64,000 bases of DNA from Pirellula sp. SH-Sr6A (GCF_001610875.1 NZ_CP011272.1:3329988-3393987), one strand, 5' to 3'; shown: positions 49,023-57,827, numbered from the stretch's first letter. The notes: generated by a model from the letters alone, not told the origin. Numbers and translations: made by a program.

Positions 49023-50327
49023 ATGCCCCAAGGTAAGGATGTCGTTCCCGGTCGTCGTAGCGTGGGTGGTAGCGGCAGTGGCAACACCACTCGTCGCAAT
49101 GCCTTCTGCTCGTTTTGTCGCAAGAGCTATCGCGACGTCGGACCGTTGGTCGAGGGGCCAGGCGACGTGTACATTTGCGGCGAATGCATCGAGCTTTGCC
49201 AATCGATCTTGGATCAAGAGCAAAAGCGGAAGCCGCAGAAAAAGCTCTTCAATGAAATTCCCAGCCCTCGCGATATCGTGACCCACCTCGATGAATATGT
49301 CATCGGTCAAACAGGTACGAAACGAGCGCTCGCGGTCGCCGTCCACAATCACTACAAACGTTTGAGCGCGACCTGGGAAGGCGGAAACGATGTCGAGATC
49401 GAGAAATCGAATATCTTGCTCGTTGGCCCAACCGGCAGCGGAAAGACCTTGCTCGCTCGAAGCTTGGCCAAAATGCTGAACGTCCCGTTCGCCATCGGGG
49501 ATGCGACGACCCTCACCGAAGCGGGCTACGTCGGAGAAGACGTCGAGAATCTGCTCCTGAAGTTGTTGCACGCTGCCGATTTCGATATCGAAGCGGCCCA
49601 GCGAGGCATTCTCTACATCGACGAGATCGATAAGATCGGAAAGACAAGCCAGAACGTCTCCATTACCCGCGACGTCTCCGGTGAAGGAGTCCAGCAAGCT
49701 CTCTTGAAGATGCTCGAAGGAACGGTCGCGAACGTTCCGCCACAAGGCGGACGGAAGCACCCTGAACAACAATACATCCAGATCGACACGACCAATATCC
49801 TCTTCATCTGCGGCGGAACGTTTGTCGGTGTGGACGAAATCATCCGCAAACGACTGGGCAAGAAGTCGTTCGGCTTCGGCCCCGGCTCCACCGTAAAGGA
49901 AGAGGCAGACGTCGCGACCTTGCTCGGCCAAGTTCACTCGGACGATATTCTAGAATTCGGAATGATCCCCGAATTGATCGGACGTCTCCCTGTCGTCACC
50001 GCCCTCGCGCCGCTGGATGTTCCCGGTTTGATCAAAGTTCTTACCGAACCGAAAAACGCGCTGGTGAAGCAGTATCAAGCCCTCTTTGGTATGGAAGATT
50101 GCGAACTCCATTTCACCGAAGCGGCCCTCAAGTCGATTGCACAGAAAGCGCAAGTCAAGAATGTGGGTGCTCGGGGCCTACGAGGGATTGTCGAGGAAAT
50201 CATGCTGGACGTGATGTTCGAATTGCCCGATCAAGAGCCAGGAACCACTTACACCATCGACGTCGATTCAACCGATGGAAAAGTCCGACACTGCAAAAGC
50301 ATCCCCCAACGCAAAGAGAGCGCCTGA
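49023..50327 (+). CDS. clpX: ATP-dependent Clp protease unfoldase ClpX
   Basis: The 434-residue AAA+ unfoldase delivers proteins to the ClpP peptidase. It has the N-terminal zinc finger (CSFC and CGEC, about residues 30-56), Walker A GPTGSGKT, the pore loop GYVGEDVE, Walker [11 protein letters not shown] and sensor 2 near the end (GARGLRGI). This matches the family in full. The ATG at 49023 has no strong ribosome site visible. There is no clpP gene or trigger-factor gene upstream, as is usual in many bacteria; the small membrane-protein gene takes that place. A rho-independent terminator follows at 50395. Confidence 0.97.
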   Translation: MPQGKDVVPGRRSVGGSGSGNTTRRNAFCSFCRKSYRDVGPLVEGPGDVYICGECIELCQSILDQEQKRKPQKKLFNEIPSPRDIVTHLDEYVIGQTGTKRALAVAVHNHYKRLSATWEGGNDVEIEKSNILLVGPTGSGKTLLARSLAKMLNVPFAIGDATTLTEAGYVGEDVENLLLKLLHAADFDIEAAQRGILYIDEIDKIGKTSQNVSITRDVSGEGVQQALLKMLEGTVANVPPQGGRKHPEQQYIQIDTTNILFICGGTFVGVDEIIRKRLGKKSFGFGPGSTVKEEADVATLLGQVHSDDILEFGMIPELIGRLPVVTALAPLDVPGLIKVLTEPKNALVKQYQALFGMEDCELHFTEAALKSIAQKAQVKNVGARGLRGIVEEIMLDVMFELPDQEPGTTYTIDVDSTDGKVRHCKSIPQRKESA

Positions 50328-50394
50328 GCGACTCCCCGCAACGTCAGCGAGGGATAGCTCTGCCTAACTCTCCATGACGGAAGCTCTCCAAACC

Positions 50395-50423
50395 AAGGTC
50401 GAGGAAATCCCTCGACCTTTTTT
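50395..50423 (+). terminator. Rho-independent terminator after clpX
   Basis: AAGGTCGAGG (50395-50404) pairs with CCTCGACCTT (50410-50419) as a 10-bp perfect stem with a 5-base loop, running into TTTTTT. It lies 68 bases after the clpX stop and is well formed, so clpX transcription should end here. Confidence 0.92.
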
Positions 50424-50561
50424 CATTGATACATTCGTTAACCAGTCGCGCTATTCTCCTACTCGCGCGCCCGATTTTTCCAGCATGCCACGTTTCAAGG
50501 GCTACATTCCCACAGGGAATATGGTATCCCGCTAGAACGGTTTCTTGAGGGTCATGCACGG

Positions 50562-53135
50562 ATGGTTGCCAACGCCACATCACCAACCCAACCAACACTG
50601 CGAGCGCTCGCTCGCGGCTTGGTCGCATGGTGCCCGTTCATCCTGGCTCTGCTCTCGGGTGCAACGGGTTGTCAAACTATTTCTCTTCCTGCGATCGATC
50701 CTAGCGGCAATCGACTCTTCGATCCCAATCGGCCGTTGACCTTTGTCTCGCCCCATGATCCGAACAACGGATACCCCAGCACCGCGCCTGCCTTTCAAAC
50801 TCCTCCAACACCGCCTCGATGTGTGCAAACCGGGGAAAAGAAGCTGTGCAAAGGGTGTCTCTCAGGCAAAGGCTGCGTCTTTGGAAAGAAGCAAGAAGCC
50901 GAAGAGATGCGAGGGCGATGCGGCGACTTGTTGATTACACCGAATCGACTGGTCGCCCCGGTCGGGGGCGAAGTGGTTTTGCTGGCCGGTATCTGCGGAA
51001 CCGATGATCATCTGGTCACCAATGAGCCAATCGAATGGATGCTCGCACCTGACAGCGTGGGGCAAATTGTCGAAGTGGGGGACGATGCAAAAGGCCAACG
51101 CCAGTCGTTTTGGAAGCCCGCGTCCAGTCCGAAGGTGGAGAAATTGGGTATCGACTTCGCACGCGGTCGCACCAGCAACGCTCCCGGTATCATCACCAAA
51201 GGGACTGCCGATCGCTCGGACGATCTACCAATTCGCAAAGGCCAAACTTGGGTCAGCCTCACCAGTCCCTCGGAAGGCGTGTCAAAGGTCACCGTCCTGG
51301 CGCCAGAAAGCGACGTATGGAACAAGCGTCGTCAAACCGCAACGATCTATTGGATCGATGTCAGCTGGGATTTCCCATTACCGCAAGTCATCACCAACGA
51401 CGCCCCCGCTCGCCTAGCGACCAAAGTAACCCGCAGCGAGGGATTCGTCGCGGCCAAAGATTGGATTGTGCGATACCGGTCTCTCAATCCCGAGTTTGCG
51501 CAGTTTGTGTTGACCAGCACCGACCCAACACGTCCCGGGGAGCAACTCAAGGATTCCGTCGATGCGATCGTCGATCAAAATGGAATTGCGTACGTCTACC
51601 TGAAACGATTGGAGAATGCGGCTAGCGGCGTCAGCCTCCCGAAGAACGGCTCGGCATTGGTCGAAGTCGAAGTCGTTCGCCCACAACAACCTGGCGAAAA
51701 TATGCCGGAACTCTCGTTGGCTCGCGGGACAACCTCGGTGACATGGAACGCGCCGGAACTGGTGCTCGACGCTCTCGGCCCCGACATAGGAAGCCCCGGT
51801 CAGTCACTCCAATACTTCGTGAAGGTTTCCAACATCGGTGGATTGCCCGCAGAAAACGTCGTCCTTACCGCAACCATCCCCAATGGCATGACGATCGATG
51901 GGACCTCCTATCCACCCCATCGCAAAGCGGCTCAATCGCTGATTTGGGAAATCGGCCCCCTCGATGCACGTCGAGTCTTTGAAGTCTCGATCCAAGCGAC
52001 GCCGACGACCGATATGGATGCCCGCGTGGTATTCGATCTACTGGCTGCACCAAGTGTCAAACAGCAGAAGACCGTTCCAACCTTGATCCAAAAAGCAGCG
52101 GTCTCGTTGCAATTCGCGCCGAAAGCCAATATGGCACAAGCCCCCGTGAACGGCGACGTCGTATTCGACTGCGTCCTCACCAATAACGGCAATCAAGCTC
52201 TCCAAAGCGTACGGATCCAAATCGATAGCCGTCCTGGTCTAGTGCATAAGGAAAGCGGGGACGTTCGTGTCATCCGCGACTTCCCAATCCTTCGCCCGGG
52301 CGAACGCCAATTCCTGGAGCCTGTATTCTTCGTCCAACAACCCGGCGACTACCCCGTCACTGCCAGCCTCTACGCCATGGGCCAACTGCTCGCCTCGCAG
52401 ACCACCACGGTACGAGGCTTTGCCAGCTCCGCACCGGGGGGCTTGGCCAATCCCAATACCATTCCCGGAAATTCACCCCCGTCAACAGGACCGGGTAGCG
52501 TCCTGCCAGGTGGTCTCAATAACGGCGCTTTACCGAGCGCTCCTCTGCCCAACGGGGGCTTGCCCAGCGGCGCGTTGCCTGGTGGTGGTTTGCCCAGCGG
52601 GGCTCTGCCTGGTGGTGGGTTGCCTGGAGGCGGGCTACCGAGCGGCGAATTGCCTAGCAGTCCCACACCTGGTAGCTCAGCTCCTGGCATGGGACTACCC
52701 ACGGCCCCCGGTGGGTTAGGATTGCCAGGCTCTAGCGCCCGACCCGCTATCGGCTCTGGTGTTGCATCGGATGAGCGCTTGAATGTTTCTGTGCAACCCC
52801 TTGTTCAACTCATCAAGCAGGGAGATACGGTTGCGTATGAGTTGCGAGTGGAGAATCGTCTACAGCAACCCGATCAAAAGGTGGCGATTTCGCTCCAGAT
52901 ACCCAAGGAGTGTAAGCTGCAGTCGGTCCGTGCGCTGGGCTTGGACTACCGCGTCGTGGAGGGGACTGGGGTCGTCGAGTTGACTCCCATTCAGTTCTTC
53001 CGACCGCGCGATGCGTTCACCATCGTGTTTCAATTGAAGCATGAAGTGCGAGGATCGCAGCAGATCACGGTGAGCGCACAAAGTCGCAATCAACCCGAAC
53101 CTGTCTCTTCGTCGATCAACGTTTCGGTTCAATAG
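50562..53135 (+). CDS. DUF11/CARDB-type lipoprotein with Gly-Pro-Leu repeats
   Basis: The 857-residue protein has a signal ending in a lipobox-like ATGC (Cys37), then a Cys-rich stretch with at least eight Cys (CVQTGEKKLCKGCLSGKGC, and later CGDLL, ICG), and Ig-like repeats. Two DUF11/CARDB-like domains follow (SPGQSLQYFVKVSNIGG and NGDVVFDCVLTNNGNQ), then a low-complexity linker with LPGGGLPSG repeats, then a third DUF11-like domain at the end. Such proteins are surface or matrix components in planctomycetes. The ATG at 50562 gives the signal peptide. It converges with the DUF4185-like gene, overlapping its stop by 20 bases. Confidence 0.8.
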   Translation: MVANATSPTQPTLRALARGLVAWCPFILALLSGATGCQTISLPAIDPSGNRLFDPNRPLTFVSPHDPNNGYPSTAPAFQTPPTPPRCVQTGEKKLCKGCLSGKGCVFGKKQEAEEMRGRCGDLLITPNRLVAPVGGEVVLLAGICGTDDHLVTNEPIEWMLAPDSVGQIVEVGDDAKGQRQSFWKPASSPKVEKLGIDFARGRTSNAPGIITKGTADRSDDLPIRKGQTWVSLTSPSEGVSKVTVLAPESDVWNKRRQTATIYWIDVSWDFPLPQVITNDAPARLATKVTRSEGFVAAKDWIVRYRSLNPEFAQFVLTSTDPTRPGEQLKDSVDAIVDQNGIAYVYLKRLENAASGVSLPKNGSALVEVEVVRPQQPGENMPELSLARGTTSVTWNAPELVLDALGPDIGSPGQSLQYFVKVSNIGGLPAENVVLTATIPNGMTIDGTSYPPHRKAAQSLIWEIGPLDARRVFEVSIQATPTTDMDARVVFDLLAAPSVKQQKTVPTLIQKAAVSLQFAPKANMAQAPVNGDVVFDCVLTNNGNQALQSVRIQIDSRPGLVHKESGDVRVIRDFPILRPGERQFLEPVFFVQQPGDYPVTASLYAMGQLLASQTTTVRGFASSAPGGLANPNTIPGNSPPSTGPGSVLPGGLNNGALPSAPLPNGGLPSGALPGGGLPSGALPGGGLPGGGLPSGELPSSPTPGSSAPGMGLPTAPGGLGLPGSSARPAIGSGVASDERLNVSVQPLVQLIKQGDTVAYELRVENRLQQPDQKVAISLQIPKECKLQSVRALGLDYRVVEGTGVVELTPIQFFRPRDAFTIVFQLKHEVRGSQQITVSAQSRNQPEPVSSSINVSVQ
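52495..52675 (+). repeat. Degenerate repeat coding LPGGGLPSG in the DUF11 protein
   Basis: About seven degenerate copies of a 15-30 base unit rich in TTGCC, GGTGG and AGCGG, all in frame. They encode a Leu-Pro-Gly-Gly linker between the second and third DUF11-like domains. It looks like an expanded linker rather than a functional domain. Confidence 0.85.
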
Positions 53136-54528
53136 TGGATAGCTGAGGATCGTCGATTCGGACGCGATACAAGATTTGATTGTAGTCGTAGCGCGGCGTC
53201 CTCTCCGGCTTGTTCGCAAACTCAGCCGTATAGGTGCCTTCCAAGTAGACCCAAGGCTGATCATCTCGAAGCCATTCGCTGTGGATGATCGGATTGTAGA
53301 ACGTGTAATTGCTATGCGTGACGATAGGGACTGCTGGAGTCCACTCTCCGAACGGCGAGTCTGCCGTGCTCATCCAGATTTCTCCTAGCGGCGACGCTTT
53401 GCCGAACAGCTGGGTGAATACCATCACCCACTTTTTCGCATAGCCGCTCCAAGCGATATCGCCTCGATGGATCTGAATCGTGCTTCCGTCGCGGGAGCGA
53501 ATCGCATCAAGCTTGGGATGAACCTGCCACTTCACTGGGTCGAACCAATCTTCGTACGTATCACGGATCTGGATTCGAGGTGTCGGATTAGAGAAGAGAA
53601 TCCAATCCTGTCCAGAGGCGTCGCGGTATCGAACGGCATGCCCGTCCGGTACAGCGACTTGTTCGGGATCGGTGGTCTCGCTCGCGCCTCGCTTCCAAAG
53701 TGTTTTGACGGCGCGAAAGACACGATCGACTTCATTCCACTCACAAAGTCCGAACTCCTCGATGTCCATCGGTGCTCGAATCTTCGCGTAGCTGGCGACC
53801 AAATGTTCTATCCCGTTGCGGTCTTTCAAACCGATTAGGCCGCCTAGCCAAACCGGGCCTGGATGTTCGATATCCGCAATCGGTCGCAATGTGTTCGTTG
53901 GATCTCGAAAGAACTCGAGTTGGGGTTGAAGCGGCATCTTTTCCAAGTCGAACGGATGCAACTCCGATTCGGCTCCCAGCATTCGAAAGATACCAAGGGG
54001 ATATCGGAACAAGTTGGTATCCCCCCAGAACCAAAACAGCTTTCCTTTCCAAATGGTTGTTTGGACCGAGTCGCAACCCACGACGCCGCTCTCGTTCCAG
54101 TCGGTGTATTCCCCGATTTTCTGACTCTCGGCGAGAAGTCCGCTGCCGGTCAGTCGGCCGATCCGCTCGGCGGCCAAGGCACGCTTCAATCGAACGGGGT
54201 GGGTCGTCCCGCGGGTGGGCGTCAACCGAACTCCTTGGAAACCGAAGCCATCGCGGGGGACATCGTAACCGTGCCCCACTACCGAAAACCAGATCTCTCG
54301 ATCGAACAGTTCCGGAGCGTCGATAACTGCTTTTCCTGCATTGTCCGTGATCCACTTCATCCCTGACGTAGTCCGAAACTCGATCAGTGGAACAGGGCGT
54401 CCATTTTCTTCGTCGATCGCTTCGATCACAAATGCGTCATGGGGCGATGCGAATGCAATGTTCGTAGCGAGAACGAGCGTGGAAACGAGAGACAGAAAAC
54501 GTGATATAACAAAACAGGAAGGCCGCAT
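53116..54528 (-). CDS. Exported DUF4185-like propeller protein
   Basis: The 470-residue protein has a signal peptide (about 1-27), then a transthyretin-like domain (VIEAIDEENGRPVPLIEFRT, carboxypeptidase-regulatory type) and a five-bladed-propeller-like region (WKGKLFWFWGDTN, then WLGGLIGLKDRNG and the late GEIWMSTADSPFGEW and PIIHSEW). The last part resembles DUF4185 or GH43-like folds. No catalytic residue set could be placed. The ATG at 54528 is chosen because the signal starts there; earlier in-frame starts give non-coding-like sequence. It diverges from the small coiled-coil gene and converges with the DUF11 gene, overlapping it by 20 bases. Confidence 0.68.
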   Translation of the reverse strand: MRPSCFVISRFLSLVSTLVLATNIAFASPHDAFVIEAIDEENGRPVPLIEFRTTSGMKWITDNAGKAVIDAPELFDREIWFSVVGHGYDVPRDGFGFQGVRLTPTRGTTHPVRLKRALAAERIGRLTGSGLLAESQKIGEYTDWNESGVVGCDSVQTTIWKGKLFWFWGDTNLFRYPLGIFRMLGAESELHPFDLEKMPLQPQLEFFRDPTNTLRPIADIEHPGPVWLGGLIGLKDRNGIEHLVASYAKIRAPMDIEEFGLCEWNEVDRVFRAVKTLWKRGASETTDPEQVAVPDGHAVRYRDASGQDWILFSNPTPRIQIRDTYEDWFDPVKWQVHPKLDAIRSRDGSTIQIHRGDIAWSGYAKKWVMVFTQLFGKASPLGEIWMSTADSPFGEWTPAVPIVTHSNYTFYNPIIHSEWLRDDQPWVYLEGTYTAEFANKPERTPRYDYNQILYRVRIDDPQLSTIEPKR

Positions 54529-54564
54529 GTCGAAGATTTTGTTTCGAAACAAGGAGAGCATGAG

Positions 54565-54831
54565 ATGACCGAAAGCCATCAGTCTACCTTCGAAAAGCTC
54601 CTCACGGAGCTTGCTCATCAGCGCGATGAATTGCGATTGAAGATCCATTTGGGAAATATGGAGGCCAAAGAGCAACTAGGGAAGCTTGAAGAAAGGCTCT
54701 TCGAGTTGAGGCAGCGCTATGCGCCGACCAAGGAAGCGATCGACGAAACGGCCGAGGAGGTTTGGGAATCGCTCAAGTCGGTTGGAGGCGAAATCTTGGA
54801 AGGGTTCCACCGCATCCGAAAGTCCTTGTAG
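54565..54831 (+). CDS. Small coiled-coil protein of unknown function
   Basis: The 88-residue protein is all-helical and highly charged, with heptad-like spacing (residues 8-50, FEKLLTELAHQRDELRLKIH). The second half, EEVWESLKSVGGEILEGF, looks amphipathic. I recognise it as a small planctomycete family with no assigned role; a stress or chaperone-like function is a guess. An AAGGAG ribosome site lies 8 bases before the ATG at 54565. The REP-like island begins 15 bases after its stop. Confidence 0.6.
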   Translation: MTESHQSTFEKLLTELAHQRDELRLKIHLGNMEAKEQLGKLEERLFELRQRYAPTKEAIDETAEEVWESLKSVGGEILEGFHRIRKSL

Positions 54832-54845
54832 TGCGAATGCGTTGT

Positions 54846-55032
54846 TGAGATACCTCAAGGCGATCCTAAACGGTCGAGGACGACCGTTCGACATCCCCCG
54901 TCAAGCAGTCGTCCTCGACTGCTTCAGCACGCTAAACCACCGCCCCAACAACAAGAAAACCAAAAACCCTTCGAGCTTAGCGACTTTCAGATACCTCAAG
55001 GCGATCCTGAACGGTCGAGGACGACCGTTCGA
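54846..55032. repeat. Left block of a REP-like palindrome island (A1-B1-spacer-A2)
   Basis: Two copies of hairpin A, AACGGTCG-AGGA-CGACCGTT (54869-54888 and 55009-55030, the second one pair longer), flank hairpin B, AAGCAGTCG-TCCT-CGACTGCTT (54903-54924). An 84-base spacer separates B from the second A. Each A is preceded by GATACCTCAAGGCGATCCT. The central core of A, GTCGAGGACGAC, is the reverse complement of the core of B, so A and B are inverted versions of one element. Confidence 0.85.
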
Positions 55033-55075
55033 CGGGAGCCTCAACAGTTCTGGATCGCCTAGCCCCACATCAAGG

Positions 55076-55198
55076 AATTCTGTGAAGCGCTATATTGCCA
55101 ATCAGGAAGAACATCACAAAACGAAGTCGAGTCTTGATGAGTTTGTCGAGATGCTGGAAGCATCAGGCATTCCATACGATCGCAAGTATCTCGACTAG
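55076..55198 (+). pseudogene. Remnant: C-terminus of a REP-associated Y1 transposase
   Basis: A 41-codon fragment ending in a stop reads RYIANQEEHHKTKSSLDEF then VEMLEASGIPYDRKYLD. This is the typical C-terminal tail of Y1 (IS200-like, RAYT) transposases, where RYI-NQE-HH, EF and Y(D)-KYL recur. The catalytic Tyr and HUH motif would lie upstream, but that part is replaced by the hairpin block. No full-length copy is in the window. The remnant sits between hairpin blocks, as RAYT genes do with their REP elements. Confidence 0.72.
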
Positions 55199-55200
55199 GT

Positions 55201-55390
55201 GCGCGATGAGGCGTGGGGCTGGCATCCCGTCGGGATGCATTGACTATGAAATCCACCGGGGGTGTCGCTCGCGCTCAACCCCCGGCTAATCGCTTAAGTC
55301 CTTTCAGGACAAAAGAGAGGAATGGTCGAAGATTGTCGATCTGTTGTCCTCAACAGATCAGCATCGCCTGACGCATTGCGCCAGGTGAGA
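55201..55390. repeat. Middle of the island: five unrelated-looking palindromes
   Basis: In order: GCATCCCG-T-CGGGATGC (55222-55238); CCGGGGGT/ACCCCCGG (55256-55285) around a GC-rich loop; GTCCT/AGGAC (55298-55310); GATCTGTTG-TCCT-CAACAGATC (55338-55359), a perfect 9-bp stem with the same TCCT loop as hairpin B; and CCTG-A-CGC/GCG-C-CAGG (55367-55385). The CCGGGGG-type palindrome resembles intergenic repeats I recall from planctomycete genomes. No gene is present. Confidence 0.75.
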
Positions 55391-55403
55391 ATCTGCCCCA
55401 GAC

Positions 55404-55740
55404 ATCCCCCGTCAAGCAGTCGTCCTCAACTGCTTCAGCATCCTAGACCACCGTCCTAAAAGCAAGAAAACCAAAAACCCTTGGGGCTTAGTAACTTTTA
55501 GATGCCTCAAGGCGATCCTAAACGGTCGAGGACGACCGTTCGACAACCCGTCAAGCAGTCGTCCTCAACTGCTTCAGCATCCTAGACCACCGTCCTAAAA
55601 GCAAGAAAACCAAAAACCCTTGGGGCTTTGTAACTTTTAGATACCTCAAGGCGATCCTAAACGGTCGAGGACGACCGTTCGACATTGAACTTTTAGACAC
55701 CTTAACACGGTTGCTGAACGGTCGGGTCGACCGTTCGGCA
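55404..55740. repeat. Right block of the REP-like island (B2-spacer-A3-B3-spacer-A4-A5)
   Basis: Hairpin B recurs at 55414-55435 and 55553-55574, both with the loop-side base changed (CAAC instead of CGAC). Hairpin A recurs at 55521-55540 and 55660-55679. The B-to-A spacer is again 85 bases in both cases and is nearly identical to that of the left block, so the period is about 139-141 bases. A diverged fifth hairpin, GAACGGTCG-GGT-CGACCGTTC (55716-55736), closes the block 17 bases from the DUF1080 stop. Confidence 0.85.
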
Positions 55741-55752
55741 GCGAGGGGCAGA

Positions 55753-57681
55753 CTATTCCTTCGATTCGAATTTGAAGATGCATTGTTCGCGGTTGGTGTC
55801 CATCATGTAATAGACCTCTCCGCTCTCATCTTCCCCGAACGCTAAGACGGGAACGCCTCCTTCGATGATCTGCTCGTTGCGCGTCGCTTTGCCGCTCTTG
55901 GCATCATAGGACAAGGCCCAAAGCGCACCGCTCACATAGTCAGCGTACAAGTATTTGCCTTGCAAAGCCGGAAGCCGCTTGGTGTTGGAAACCCGTCCGC
56001 CGGTGATCGATTTCCCGATCGCGTGGTCGTATTCCCAAATCGGATCGATCGGCGTCGAAGTTCCTTCGACCACGGGCCGATTGCCAAAAGGATGGGTTCC
56101 CTCCCAATTGCTCCAGCCATAGTTCCCACCCTTGACCACAATATCGACTTCTTCATAGAGATCTTGCCCGACATCGGAGCACCAAAGTGTTCCGGTCGCT
56201 TTGTCAAACGCGATTCGCCATGGGTTGCGGAATCCGTGGGCATAGATCTCAGGTCGAAGCCCCGTTTGACCTGCGAAGGGATTGTCCGCTGGGATTCCAT
56301 AGGCAAGCCCATCGCTTTTCTTGTTCACATCAATTCGAAGAATCGAACCGAGCAATTGTTTGCGATTCTGGCCCGATGCCTTCGGATCGTTGCGCAAACC
56401 TCCGTCACCGAATGCGACGTACAGGTATCCGTCAGGTCCGAATTCAATCGCACCACCATTGTGATTCTTGTAAGGTTGCTCCAACTCCAGAAGGATCTCT
56501 TCGGAGCCTGCATCTCCCTTGAGCAGATCATCACCCTTCGCCTTGAATCGCGAGACGACGGACTTGTCGTCCGATTTGCGGGTGTAGCAGACGTAGAACT
56601 CTTTGTTCTCATTGTAATTGGGATGGAAAGCCAGCCCCAAGAGCCCTTGCTCGTTTGCACCAGGCCCGGCCCAGTAGCTCACCTTGTCTTGGATATCGAG
56701 GTAGAGCGAAGCCTGCTTCGTGTCGGTTTTGTTCTCGAAGGTGAAGATGCGGCCTTTTTGATCCATGGCGAACAAGCGATGGGCCAATCCCTTGGCGTAG
56801 GTCAACTCGAGGATGCGAAGCGGTTTGTTGATCGTTCCATCCTCTTCGACAGGGGTCCAGCCTTCCCACTTCATTTGCGGAAAAGCCGGGACGCCTTTCA
56901 CAGAGAGTTTTCCATCGATCGGTTGAGGAGGTTGTCCCTTTTCAGGCAGCTCTCGGATCTTGATATTGCGGAACGATACAAGGTTCCCGTGGTCTTGAAG
57001 GCAAATGTGGCCTTCGCCAGTCTTACCAAAGTCAGCCATCTGAGCGAATTTGCTTTTGGCAACCCGATCGTTCCAATCTTTGTCGCCCAACTTGAAGTGA
57101 TAGTAGACAGCGCCGTTCATGGAGACTTCGCACTGGTTCGGAGCGATGCGAAGGTAAAGCTGGTTCCATTCCCCAACCGGTCGAGTTACGTCGAGAGGTG
57201 CTGTTTCTCCAAGGGCGCGATTGGCAGGAGGCTGGTAGAGTTGGTAAAGCCAACCCGATTTCTGCGGGTCATGTCCCTTTGCGTTGTCTTGGATCTGGAT
57301 TTCGGGTCCGCTTTGCCAAGGAGCTCCGTTCTTCTCGTTGACATGGAACATCAAACCGCTGTTCCCTTCCTCGGAGATCTTGTATTCGAGCATCAACTCA
57401 AAGTGCTTGTACTTTTCTTTGGTGACGATATCGCCCGCATTGGATCCTTCTCGAACCAAGGCCCCGTCGACCACTTTCCAGCCGCTCGAGATTTCATCCT
57501 TCTTGTAATTTCGCCATTGGTCGGTCGACTTGCCATCGAAGAGAAGTTTCCAACCGCTCAACTCTTCGGAACGGGTCAACTGATTGGCAGGGATTTCCGC
57601 GAGCGAGACCGAAACGGGCAGGAAGGTAAGAGAGCTAATCACGGCGAGACGAAGAAGGCCGCGCAGGTTGCGACGAAGCAT
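55753..57681 (-). CDS. Exported DUF1080 domain fused to a sorbosone-dehydrogenase-like propeller
   Basis: The 642-residue protein has a signal peptide (about 1-29), a DUF1080 (3-keto-disaccharide hydrolase) sandwich in the first 250 residues (WKLLFDGKSTDQWRNY, MFHVNEKNGAPWQSGPE, NDRVAKSKFAQMADFG), then a beta-propeller of the glucose/sorbosone dehydrogenase type (GLLGLAFHPNY, AFGDGGLRNDP, NPWRIAFDKATGTLWCSDVGQ). The family of the second part oxidises sugars with PQQ or acts as a binder. The combination suggests that both steps act on one released sugar. The ATG at 57681 starts the signal peptide. Confidence 0.88.
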   Translation of the reverse strand: MLRRNLRGLLRLAVISSLTFLPVSVSLAEIPANQLTRSEELSGWKLLFDGKSTDQWRNYKKDEISSGWKVVDGALVREGSNAGDIVTKEKYKHFELMLEYKISEEGNSGLMFHVNEKNGAPWQSGPEIQIQDNAKGHDPQKSGWLYQLYQPPANRALGETAPLDVTRPVGEWNQLYLRIAPNQCEVSMNGAVYYHFKLGDKDWNDRVAKSKFAQMADFGKTGEGHICLQDHGNLVSFRNIKIRELPEKGQPPQPIDGKLSVKGVPAFPQMKWEGWTPVEEDGTINKPLRILELTYAKGLAHRLFAMDQKGRIFTFENKTDTKQASLYLDIQDKVSYWAGPGANEQGLLGLAFHPNYNENKEFYVCYTRKSDDKSVVSRFKAKGDDLLKGDAGSEEILLELEQPYKNHNGGAIEFGPDGYLYVAFGDGGLRNDPKASGQNRKQLLGSILRIDVNKKSDGLAYGIPADNPFAGQTGLRPEIYAHGFRNPWRIAFDKATGTLWCSDVGQDLYEEVDIVVKGGNYGWSNWEGTHPFGNRPVVEGTSTPIDPIWEYDHAIGKSITGGRVSNTKRLPALQGKYLYADYVSGALWALSYDAKSGKATRNEQIIEGGVPVLAFGEDESGEVYYMMDTNREQCIFKFESKE

Positions 57682-57827
57682 GGAGGGGATCCCTTTACGA
57701 GGTGGATGAACGCCAGATGACAATCTGAGAACGAAAACAACCCCTCGATGCTAAACGCCAAGGTACCTGCGGTCAATCAGACTCGTAGGCACAGCCGCGG
57801 AGATCCCGTGAATTTACATACCGGATA

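Noticed and set aside
54846-55740. CRISPR array
   Set aside because: Repeats are palindromic modules of about 140 bases with conserved, not unique, spacers, and there are no cas genes.
55960-57720. A 586-codon open frame on the + strand opposite the DUF1080 fusion gene
   Set aside because: It is the antisense of a gene with clear conserved motifs and has no family resemblance; GC-rich codon use leaves few antisense stops.
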